Shown here piece by piece: positions 26,131 to 33,735 of a DNA stretch of 64,000 nucleotides (within the stretch, counting starts at the first letter, position 1; every line of letters starts with the position of its first letter). Made by a program: the position numbers and the translations under genes. The notes below the pieces were generated by a model, which was not told the origin of the DNA, searched no databases, and saw nothing but the letters and a program-made list of their open reading frames with translations. This DNA comes from Pedobacter sandarakinus (GTDB lineage: Bacteria > Bacteroidota > Bacteroidia > Sphingobacteriales > Sphingobacteriaceae), in contig NZ_JAPIVG010000001.1 of NCBI RefSeq assembly GCF_026240095.1, positions 806,001-870,000 on the forward strand, in the 5' to 3' direction.

Positions 26131-27978
26131 CTATAAAATAATATTATTTAAACTTTGATCAGGATGTGCCTGTATCCAGTCCCTTACATCGTTTATTATC
26201 TTTTTTAACTCTAGTTCTGCTTGGGCGGGGGTCAAATTAGTTGGTAAATAATCAAGTCTTTTGCGAATTTGATTGTTATAAACATTATGTACCATCCCTT
26301 CCACGTGTACACTCTTGGCCAATCCAATACCGTTCAAAGCCTCATTCATATGGAAACCGTGTTCAGCAGCCTTTTGCACAACAGTATTGGTGGTAAACTC
26401 CCAAGGAATAATATGATGGGCCTGTAGTAAGTTTCCCTTTGTTAATTTAAGCGTTTGCCGCAATTGGCCTCTTAATCCAAAATCTATAGCTCCATTGGCT
26501 TTCTTAATCCATTTTAAGGTTGTTTTAACTGTGCCCGTTGCGTCTACAGCCTTAATAGCAAACTTTGCGCCAGAAGCTGCCCAACCAGCAATGGGAATGG
26601 CAGACGCATAACTTAATGAGGCATTAATACCGTCGCCTTGAACAGTGTATATCACTCCGTTTGCTAAATCACAAACCTCTCCAATTACAGGAACCAACCC
26701 GCCAATGTCAAGTGCTAAGTGAATAATTTCTTTACTGGCTTCCCAATAAACGCGGAAAGATGACCAATTGGGATGTTGCCATTTGATAATTGCAACTTGT
26801 GTATTAAAATAGATCTCAAGAATGGGATTGATACCAACACCTTGTGCGCTACACGTATTTTGAACCGCAAAACTACTGCTAAAATTATTATTTTGATAGG
26901 CTAACAAGGTTATGCTTAATGCATTTTCAAAATCTTGTTGAATATTAAATTCATGTGATAGTTGACTTATTTCCGAAAACTGACTTATAAAAACCTGGGG
27001 GGATATATTTGGATTCTGCATCAAATACCCAACTGCCCAATTTACAAACTCTTTGTTCTCTAGCGTACTATCGTTGTCTAGTAAATAGTTTAGTAAAGCT
27101 TGGTAAACCTCATTGTTGTTTAATAGGTAGTTTTGTTTTGAATCATCGGTAATGCCCATAAAACTAATTATCGTATTTAGTTTTGGGTTTGTGCTTGGCG
27201 TGCCAGCCCCTCCGCCTGTACCTCCGCCATCGCAAGGAGTGGGCGGCGCAACCATTAATCTTGTTCCCCGCTCGTAATTGATTTCGCCAACCTCTTGTGG
27301 GCCGCTGCTGCATGGATTGTATTCTGTTGGCGGTGCTGGTGTGGTACTGCCGCCGCCACCGCCGCCGCTTGGTGCTGTAGGGATTTCTGGCGCCGCACAA
27401 TTAACTTCAGTAGAGCGTTCTAAGGTGTAGTACGGAAGGTGCGCTCCAGAGCCATGTATATTCTGCACCTCGGCTAATGTTAAACCCTCTTTCTCCCATG
27501 GGCATGAGCCAGGCATATCCCCAGTAGAGCATGCTCGTGCCACAACGGTATAAACATCAATAAACTCGCACTCTCCAGGAAGCAGGCTTATTACACCAGA
27601 AAAACCATCCCCATTGCCCACGGTTGCCAACATTTTTCCCTTTAGCCCATTCCCATCGGTGCTGAACTGCCCATTAGCTACACTGCCCATACTTAGGCCT
27701 TCATCGCTGAGGTTTATCCTGTTAAATACAATATTGCCCTTAAAGGCAGTTTTACGCTTTATCCTCCAATTATCTATCCATTCCTTATCTGGATAATAGG
27801 TGGTTAAAAAAGCAGTTGTTTTGCCCTTTACAACTTGTATAGTTATGTTTTGAAAAGCCGTTGCCCGGGGTGTTTGTGGTTTAACACTGATAATATAGCT
27901 GGAGGTATCGCCCAAATGCAGGTACCTTACACTATCCATCTCCAGGTTTAAGTTATTGGAGGCAGGGCTCAGGCTCAT
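26131..27978 (-). CDS. Main polymorphic toxin: trunk plus AHH nuclease tip (C-terminal part of frameshifted gene)
   Basis: 615 codons. Order of parts: trunk N-terminal domain (NLEMDSVRYLHLGDTSSYIISVK, then FQNITIQVVKGK to PGECEFIDVYTVV), Cys-containing segment, Gly6 linker, GGGTGGG linker, helical module NYLLNNNE to WAVGYLMQNP, a unique helical region, a hydrophobic pretoxin segment (YASAIPIAGWAASGAKFAIK) and the AHH domain, with QAHHIIPWEF near residue 515 and HVEGMVHNVYN. AHH proteins are HNH/Endo VII-fold nucleases. The true start lies upstream in 27953-28207, in another frame. This is the only copy that still has the lipoprotein signal region beside it, so it is the expressed locus by inference. 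Confidence 0.8.
   Translation of the reverse strand: MSLSPASNNLNLEMDSVRYLHLGDTSSYIISVKPQTPRATAFQNITIQVVKGKTTAFLTTYYPDKEWIDNWRIKRKTAFKGNIVFNRINLSDEGLSMGSVANGQFSTDGNGLKGKMLATVGNGDGFSGVISLLPGECEFIDVYTVVARACSTGDMPGSCPWEKEGLTLAEVQNIHGSGAHLPYYTLERSTEVNCAAPEIPTAPSGGGGGGSTTPAPPTEYNPCSSGPQEVGEINYERGTRLMVAPPTPCDGGGTGGGAGTPSTNPKLNTIISFMGITDDSKQNYLLNNNEVYQALLNYLLDNDSTLENKEFVNWAVGYLMQNPNISPQVFISQFSEISQLSHEFNIQQDFENALSITLLAYQNNNFSSSFAVQNTCSAQGVGINPILEIYFNTQVAIIKWQHPNWSSFRVYWEASKEIIHLALDIGGLVPVIGEVCDLANGVIYTVQGDGINASLSYASAIPIAGWAASGAKFAIKAVDATGTVKTTLKWIKKANGAIDFGLRGQLRQTLKLTKGNLLQAHHIIPWEFTTNTVVQKAAEHGFHMNEALNGIGLAKSVHVEGMVHNVYNNQIRKRLDYLPTNLTPAQAELELKKIINDVRDWIQAHPDQSLNNIIL
27181..27863. repeat. Long direct repeat of toxin trunk, copy in main toxin
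   Basis: Counterpart of 22921-23603 (offset 4260), with 27209-27588 also matching 20784-21163 (offset 6425). Confidence 0.92.
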
Positions 27979-28207
27979 TAAGCGCTCTTTCTTGCCTGTA
28001 AGTATGTTTTCTAAACTGCCGGTTGCCTTTGGTATCTATAGCACCAATAAAATTTTGGTACGATATTGTTTTTAGCTTGGAAGATACGGCCCCGTCTCCA
28101 TTTTTAGGAAGTAAAATTTCCTTTTTGCAGGCTTGCACCAATAGTAAAAATAGTGCGGCTAGGCTAACCAAAAGGCTGCCTTTGTTGAGCGTTAATTTGT
28201 TCATCAT
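27953..28207 (-). pseudogene. Lipoprotein N-terminus of the main toxin, separated by a frameshift
   Basis: 84 codons: signal peptide MNKLTLNKGSLLVSLAALF with lipobox LVQAC and mature start CKKEILLPKNGDG, running to YQNFIGAIDTKG and then into a meaningless Arg-rich tail. Removing one A of the minus-strand AAA (plus-strand TTT at 28028-28030) joins it to the open frame of the 615-codon part as GAIDTKATGSLENILTGKK followed by ERLMSLSP. That upstream stretch is free of stops only after 28035, so a single-base slip explains the break. The toxin would be a lipid-anchored envelope protein. A sequencing error or phase-variable tract are alternatives. Confidence 0.78.
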
Positions 28208-28365
28208 TCAATAGTTTTTACGAATTTTGGATTATTGAACAGGGATGGATAGCATAAACATAGCATATCATATTGAAAGAAGCAATTCTGAAACCACAGA
28301 AAATAATATATTTTGCTACTTCTCTCATCTACCGTTTATCAATAGTATGTTGTTAAGGCATTAGG

Positions 28366-29586
28366 CTAATGGCTATAAATGAAATCAAAGGGTAAAAGTT
28401 GTGCCAAGCGTTTTTCGCCCATATAGCCAACCATCATTAAAGCATTGGTACTAACAAAACCTGCTGGATGTAAAATCAATGGATTGTCTTCCGTAAGAAA
28501 CATGATTGTTTTCTTCGTAGACATAAATGTAGAAATCCCTTCAAAATCCGGCTGAACCTTACTGCCTCCAAAAGGGGTATACAATACCATAATACTATCT
28601 TTAGGAAAAAAAATAGTCTGCTTAGTTAAAGTGTCTATGTAAATGTATTTTTGAGCATCTATCCTGGTGGTATCCCATCGAATAAAATCTTCCTCTCTAA
28701 GAACTTTCGCATAATATTTAGATGAGTCTCTATTATCATCAAGAACAAATTCACTCACCTTTTTTTTGTAAGATAATCTCTTGGCTCTGTACTTTTGTAC
28801 TTGTGCAAATACCCTGGCTTTATTTAAATTTTTTACCGCTGTATACTTGTAACACTTGAAACCTTCTTCCAGTAAATTATTACCAAACAAGCTGCGATAG
28901 AAATGCATTTTGGAGCCCAAGTAGGAATATTTTAAGGTAGACTCATGATGGTTGTCTTTTTGCGGTAAGGGTGTGTAGTAGATACTTGCATCCCAACGCA
29001 CCTCATCAGTAATAAAATTATAGGTAAAAGTTTCTAAATCTAGTGTTTGATAGTAACCAAGAAACATATTACTTATCAAAATTGGCTTCTTTGATGACAC
29101 CCTAAGCTCCATATTATCTTCATCAAAATAAAAGAGAATATCTTTCTTATTAAGAAATTCGCACCTTGATGAAATATGTCTATCGTTTCCCAATAATAAC
29201 CGGGCAAATAAATCACCCCACCGCTGCCAATCATTTACACCAGATCTAATATTAACATCTTGTAATTCGATTACTTTCTCAGATAGTAAAATGGTATAAT
29301 AATTCGCACTCTCATCTTTAATATCAACAGTAGCCTTTTCATAACCAATAGCAGATACGATAAGTTTTTGATAAATTTTATCAGCATATAATTTAAACAG
29401 ACCCTGCTGAGTAGTTTTAGATTTGATTTGTGTGTTATCAAAATAAATGTTGGCATTATCTACAGGCTTTTTTGTATCGGCATTGAGTACCTTGCCCTGA
29501 ACCATTTTTTGTGCACAAGAGATTGCAGGTACCAATGCTAGCAACGCACACAAAAAAGTGAGAAAAATTGCGTTAAATTTCTTCAT
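28366..29586 (-). CDS. Secreted CarboxypepD_reg-like (TonB-receptor-plug-like) protein of unknown role
   Basis: 406 aa with signal peptide (MKKFNAIFLTFLCALLALVPAISCAQ). Residues 27-115 form a carboxypeptidase regulatory-like domain (MVQGKVLNADTKKPVDNANIYF to ATVDIKDESANYYTILLSE), common at the N-terminus of Bacteroidota outer-membrane proteins. The rest (SGVNDWQRWGDLFARLLLGND onward) has no porin repeats I can see and resembles a conserved group of Bacteroidota secreted proteins of unknown function. It lies inside the bracketed island, upstream of the main toxin gene (158-base gap) on the same strand. Confidence 0.8.
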   Translation of the reverse strand: MKKFNAIFLTFLCALLALVPAISCAQKMVQGKVLNADTKKPVDNANIYFDNTQIKSKTTQQGLFKLYADKIYQKLIVSAIGYEKATVDIKDESANYYTILLSEKVIELQDVNIRSGVNDWQRWGDLFARLLLGNDRHISSRCEFLNKKDILFYFDEDNMELRVSSKKPILISNMFLGYYQTLDLETFTYNFITDEVRWDASIYYTPLPQKDNHHESTLKYSYLGSKMHFYRSLFGNNLLEEGFKCYKYTAVKNLNKARVFAQVQKYRAKRLSYKKKVSEFVLDDNRDSSKYYAKVLREEDFIRWDTTRIDAQKYIYIDTLTKQTIFFPKDSIMVLYTPFGGSKVQPDFEGISTFMSTKKTIMFLTEDNPLILHPAGFVSTNALMMVGYMGEKRLAQLLPFDFIYSH

Positions 29587-29661
29587 AATAATACAATGTT
29601 CCTAATTTATCAATTTGTTCTGGAGTAAAAAAATTGTGTCGATTAACTATGTTGGCTTAAT

Positions 29662-29737
29662 TTTTCTATTAAAAAAATGCCGAGGCAAAAGCCTCGGCAT
29701 GGTTCAAAATTGTTTGCTTAAAAAAAGATTCTTTATT
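29662..29737. repeat. Direct repeat B: native DUF3127 gene 3' end and terminator
   Basis: Counterpart of 18627-18703; begins within the DUF3127 stop codon and covers its 3' untranslated region and terminator. Confidence 0.92.
29670..29703 (-). terminator. Rho-independent terminator of the DUF3127 gene
   Basis: Perfect 10-bp arms ATGCCGAGGC / GCCTCGGCAT with loop AAAA and, on the minus strand, seven T residues. Confidence 0.92.
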
Positions 29738-30105
29738 TAGAAAGGTAAGTCATCGTCTTCGCCAGATGTATTGCTAACATCTACCGGTGCGGCATATGCT
29801 GGAGCTGCTGCTGGCGGTGCACCTGCTGCAATTGCATTAATTCTCCAAACTACCAAGCTATTAAAATATGATGTTTTACCTGTTTTATCTGTCCAAGGGC
29901 GGCCACGTAAATTAAAGAAAACCTCAACCTCATCGCCCGCTTTAAATGTATCTAATAATGCAGTTTTATCTTGTAGCGCCTCAAAACGAATATATTCTGG
30001 GTACGTTGGGTTTTCTGCATATTCAACTATTAAATCACGTTTCTTAAACGTTTCACTCACTTGCTGGGTTGCGCCTACTTCGTGTACTTTTCCTTTAATT
30101 TCCAT
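29737..30105 (-). CDS. DUF3127 protein with SSB-like acidic tail
   Basis: 122 aa. N-terminal region MEIKGKVHEVGATQQVSETFKKRDLIVEY and FFNLRGRPWTDKTGKTSYFNSLVVWRI identify the DUF3127 family, an OB-fold-like group widespread in Bacteroidota. A Pro/Ala-rich tail leads to a final SGEDDDLPF, the tip sequence that single-stranded DNA binding proteins use to recruit partner proteins. This suggests a DNA-associated role, but it is not a canonical Ssb (no classic SSB core). Divergent from the methyltransferase gene at 30173. Its terminator is duplicated at the far side of the toxin island. Confidence 0.88.
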   Translation of the reverse strand: MEIKGKVHEVGATQQVSETFKKRDLIVEYAENPTYPEYIRFEALQDKTALLDTFKAGDEVEVFFNLRGRPWTDKTGKTSYFNSLVVWRINAIAAGAPPAAAPAYAAPVDVSNTSGEDDDLPF

Positions 30106-30172
30106 AACTCGTGCTAATATTGTACTCTAAACTTCAAATCTCAATAATTTTATTGATAACTTCGCATATATT

Positions 30173-31363
30173 ATGATGCAAGTTTTCCACAATAAAAGTA
30201 AGGTAATTATTACCTGCAATAAGCGCCTTTCTCCATATTTACAAGATGAAGTTAAGGCCTTAGGTTACCATATAGAAAGATCTTTCCAAACTGGCGTAGA
30301 GCTTAATATTACCCTTACAGAGTGCATTAAGCTAAATTTGAACTTGCGTTGCGCCAGCCAGATTTTGTATGCCATTAAAAGTTTCAAGGCCATTACGCCC
30401 GATGACTTATACACACAGATTAAATTAATTGAGTGGGAAGAACTAATTGATTTTGCCGGTTATTTTTCAGTTACCTCTAATGTAGACAATCCAAATATTA
30501 CCACGCCGCTTTTCGCCAACCTAAAAGTAAAAGATGCGATTGTAGACCGGATGAAAGAGCAGAAGGGTATTCGACCAAACTCTGGTTCTGATGCAAACAA
30601 GGCAGTAGTACATTTGTATTGGAAAGATGCAGATGCTGATGTATTTATAGACACTTCTGGAGAAACATTAGCCAAACATGGCTACCGTAAAATTCCAGGT
30701 AAGGCGCCCATGCTGGAAGCTTTGGCGGCTGGTGTTATTTATGCCACAAAGTGGGATCGCAAATCACCATTTATAAATCCAATGTGTGGTTCGGGTACGC
30801 TAGCAATAGAGGCTGCTTTAATTGCAACCAATCGTGCACCCGGTTTATACCGCATGAATTATGGTTTTATGCATATCTTAGGTTATGATGAACAGGCCTT
30901 TTTCGAAGAGCGAAGATTTCTGAAAGACCAGGTAGTTAAAAATACAGATTTGAGAATTATTGCTTCAGATCTTTCTGAAGATGCAGTAGAGGTTACCCGC
31001 CGAAATGCCAAAACCGCAGGTGTGGATACACTGATTGAATTTGAAACCTGCGATTTTGAGTTGACAAATGTACCCGAAGATGGCAAGGGCACGGTTGTCT
31101 TTAATCCTGAATACGGAGAACGATTAGGGGTGCACAGCAAGCTAGAGCTAACGTATAAACGTATGGGTGATTTTATGAAAACCAAATGTAAAGGATACTC
31201 GGGCTATATCTTTACCGGGAATCCAGATCTGGCGAAAAAAATTGGTTTAAAAGCTGCAAAGAAGGTAGAATTTTATAATGGAAAACTAGATTGCCGGTTA
31301 CTGGAATACGAATTATACGATGGCTCTAGAAGGGTTCCAGCGAACGAAACTGAAAATATATAG
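30173..31363 (+). CDS. THUMP-domain class I rRNA methyltransferase (RlmL/YcbY-like)
   Basis: 396 aa. N-terminal THUMP RNA-binding region (about 1-165; CNKRLSPYLQDEVKALGY, LKVKDAIVDRMKEQKG), followed by a methyltransferase domain with the SAM-binding motif FINPMCGSGTLAIEAALIA, IIASDLSEDAVEVTRRNAK and the catalytic NPEYGERLG (NPPYGER in E. coli RlmL). The family methylates guanine N2 in 23S rRNA. The substitution of the second Pro in NPPY by Glu (NPEY) is common in Bacteroidota members. Start at the first of two adjacent ATGs. Confidence 0.92.
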   Translation: MMQVFHNKSKVIITCNKRLSPYLQDEVKALGYHIERSFQTGVELNITLTECIKLNLNLRCASQILYAIKSFKAITPDDLYTQIKLIEWEELIDFAGYFSVTSNVDNPNITTPLFANLKVKDAIVDRMKEQKGIRPNSGSDANKAVVHLYWKDADADVFIDTSGETLAKHGYRKIPGKAPMLEALAAGVIYATKWDRKSPFINPMCGSGTLAIEAALIATNRAPGLYRMNYGFMHILGYDEQAFFEERRFLKDQVVKNTDLRIIASDLSEDAVEVTRRNAKTAGVDTLIEFETCDFELTNVPEDGKGTVVFNPEYGERLGVHSKLELTYKRMGDFMKTKCKGYSGYIFTGNPDLAKKIGLKAAKKVEFYNGKLDCRLLEYELYDGSRRVPANETENI

Positions 31364-31373
31364 TAAGGATATG

Positions 31374-31409
31374 AAAACAAATCCCTAAGCAAGAAAAGGG
31401 ATTTGTTTT
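31374..31409. terminator. Bidirectional terminator between methyltransferase and ABC exporter genes
   Basis: 13-bp perfect arms AAAACAAATCCCT and AGGGATTTGTTTT with a 10-nt loop. A/T-rich outer arms can serve both converging genes. Confidence 0.8.
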
Positions 31410-31482
31410 GTTGCTTTTTATGAGGTAGTGAGCTAACTTTTGACAGGACGGATGCATCGCTGTGGTACATTCCTACTAACAA

Positions 31483-33735
31483 CTACTCCTTTTCAACCTT
31501 TTTAGCCCTCTTTTTGGCAGGTGCTACAGCTGGTGGAAATTGTTTGTTCCACATTGCAGTATACATCCCATTGCTTTTTACCAGTTCATCATGTGTGCCT
31601 TCTTCAATCAATTTTCCTTCTTTAAGCACTACAATTTTATCGGCATTAACAACGGTACTTAAACGGTGGGCAATTAAAATAATTGTTTTTCCGCTTTCGC
31701 GTAGATGGGATATGGCATGGTGAATGTGTTCTTCTGATGATGAATCCAGAGATGAAGTAGCCTCATCTAATATTAATATTTCTGGTTCCCGGTACAATGC
31801 CCTGGCAATAGCTAATCGCTGCCGCTGCCCACCAGAGAGGTTGGTGGCATTTTCACCTAAATAGGTATCAAATCCATTTGGCAAACGCTCAATAAAATCC
31901 ATAATATTAATCTGAGCACAAATCCTGATGATCTTTTTCATATCAGGTTCCATTTCTCCAACAGCAATATTCTCAATTACATTTCCTGCAAATAAATGCA
32001 CATCTTGCGGTACTACTGCAACAAATCTCCTTAGACTTTCATTTGTAAGATAATTGATATCAAACTCACCGATGAGGATATTACCTGATTGTAATGGATA
32101 AATATTCTGAAGCAAAGACAATAAAGTGGTTTTTCCTGATCCACTTTCCCCTACAACAGCCGTAATTTTTCCTTTTTCAATATAAAGGTTGAAACCGTCA
32201 AATACGGTAACTCTTGTGCCATACCTAAAGTTAACGTTTCTGAATTCGATATCACCAATCATATCTGGTGTTAAATCTGTGCGATTTTCAGTTTTCTCTC
32301 GCTCAAGATCCATAATCTCAAAAAGCCTGTCGGCGGCAATTCTTGCATCTTGAAATATTTTATTCATGCCAATTAAACTAATTACCGGCCCTGTAAAATA
32401 ACCTATAATAGCGTAGAACGATAATAATTCTCCCGGCGTAATCATATTTTGCAGCACAAAACTTGCACCCGCCCAAAGTAATATAACGGCAAAAATACTC
32501 GAAATGAAACTACTGGCATTACCTACCAGAAGTGAATTAGTACCTGAAGTGTAAACCGTTTTGAGTAGATTAATAAACCGAATTTCAGTTTTTAAATTGG
32601 AGAAGTTTTCTAATCCGAAACGTTTAATAGTGCTTACCGAATTTACCGATTCTACCAGCTGATTCTCTAATTCGGCACTCTTTTCCATCAATTGCCGCTG
32701 GGTTGTTTTATTTAAGCGATTTGATACATAATAGATGATTGCGTATAATGGAACCACGGTTAGCATAATCAGCGCTAGCTTCCAATAATAGGTAAACATC
32801 AATGCAAAGGAAAAAATCAAAATAAAAACGTTTACCGCAAAGCCTACTAACACATCGTTAATAAAAGCCCTAATCTTTACGGCATCGTTCATCCGGGAAA
32901 TGATTTCACCCACACGCATCGTATCAAAAAATTGCTGAGGTAGTTTTAATAGATGCTTATAGTACCCTAAAATAAGTCGTGCATCTATTTGCTGACCAGT
33001 TTTTATCGTTAGCAACGTTTTTGCATAGTTGATGAAAATCTGGAGTAAAATGATGATGATCATCACGGTACCCATCAAATTCAAAAGGTTTGTGTTACCT
33101 TCGGGTAGTACGTTATCAACAATTTTCTGCAAGAAAATTGAAGTGGAGAGGCCTAAAAGTGTGTAGAAAATGGCACCAATAAGTACCTGTATCAAAACTG
33201 ATTTATGGGGCAGGAGAAGATAAATGAACCGTTTTTCTAAGGAGATTCTTTCTGTTCCGGCGGTAAAATCATCGCCAGGCAAAAGCATTATCAAAACGCC
33301 AGTCCATTTCTGCCGAAATTCATCGGCCGTTAAACGCTGCATCTCACCGTAGGCAGGATCCATCACTTCAACATATTCTTCATTTGCCGAATAAAGTACA
33401 ATATAATGGGCTAAATTATTGTGATTTACGTGTGCAATCACAGGCAAGGGGATCGTAAAAAGATTATCGTAGCTAGCTTTAACGCCCTTTGCCGAAAAAC
33501 CAAGTCGGGTAGAAGCCTCAATTAAACCCAACACATTAGTTCCTTTCTTATCGGTGCTAGCGTATTGGCGAATACGTGCTATTGGCAAATCTAATCCATA
33601 GTGAATACTTATGGAAGCCAAGCATGCTGCGCCGCAATCTGTTACATCATGTTGTTTAATGATGGTGCGTTCCGATTGCCTTTTTACTGCTAAATTGGCT
33701 ATAAAACCGCGGAAAATCTGTAATACGTTTTTCAT
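31483..33735 (-). CDS. Peptidase-containing ABC transporter (C39 peptidase, PCAT) for double-glycine peptides
   Basis: 750 aa in three parts. Residues 24-160 are a C39 peptidase: QHDVTDCGAACLASI with nucleophile Cys34, then AHYIVLY with the catalytic His and VMDPAYG with the Asp. Residues 165-470 hold six membrane helices. The ATPase has Walker A GESGSGKTTL (about 530), signature LSGGQRQRLAIARAL, Walker B ILILDEATSSLD and H-loop IAHRLST. PCATs cut leader peptides after Gly-Gly and export the mature peptide. The start overlaps the HlyD gene by 4 bases. Two Gly-Gly precursors lie upstream in the same orientation. Confidence 0.95.
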   Translation of the reverse strand: MKNVLQIFRGFIANLAVKRQSERTIIKQHDVTDCGAACLASISIHYGLDLPIARIRQYASTDKKGTNVLGLIEASTRLGFSAKGVKASYDNLFTIPLPVIAHVNHNNLAHYIVLYSANEEYVEVMDPAYGEMQRLTADEFRQKWTGVLIMLLPGDDFTAGTERISLEKRFIYLLLPHKSVLIQVLIGAIFYTLLGLSTSIFLQKIVDNVLPEGNTNLLNLMGTVMIIIILLQIFINYAKTLLTIKTGQQIDARLILGYYKHLLKLPQQFFDTMRVGEIISRMNDAVKIRAFINDVLVGFAVNVFILIFSFALMFTYYWKLALIMLTVVPLYAIIYYVSNRLNKTTQRQLMEKSAELENQLVESVNSVSTIKRFGLENFSNLKTEIRFINLLKTVYTSGTNSLLVGNASSFISSIFAVILLWAGASFVLQNMITPGELLSFYAIIGYFTGPVISLIGMNKIFQDARIAADRLFEIMDLEREKTENRTDLTPDMIGDIEFRNVNFRYGTRVTVFDGFNLYIEKGKITAVVGESGSGKTTLLSLLQNIYPLQSGNILIGEFDINYLTNESLRRFVAVVPQDVHLFAGNVIENIAVGEMEPDMKKIIRICAQINIMDFIERLPNGFDTYLGENATNLSGGQRQRLAIARALYREPEILILDEATSSLDSSSEEHIHHAISHLRESGKTIILIAHRLSTVVNADKIVVLKEGKLIEEGTHDELVKSNGMYTAMWNKQFPPAVAPAKKRAKKVEKE

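Noticed and set aside
27164..27400. Arg-rich reading frame (also at 22904-23140 and 20754-20975) within the trunk linker
   Set aside because: Shadow of the Gly/Pro linker in another frame; its repetition follows only from the repeated trunk DNA.
18702..28207. Repeated GC-rich blocks as a CRISPR-like or tandem repeat array
   Set aside because: The repeats are long (100-683 bases), coding and far apart, with no regular spacers and no cas genes.
18627..29737. Conjugative transposon or prophage
   Set aside because: No integrase, relaxase, Tra or phage structural gene was found between the direct repeats.
29737..30105. Calling this gene ssb because of the DDDLPF tail
   Set aside because: The core is DUF3127, not the SSB core; only the tail is SSB-like.
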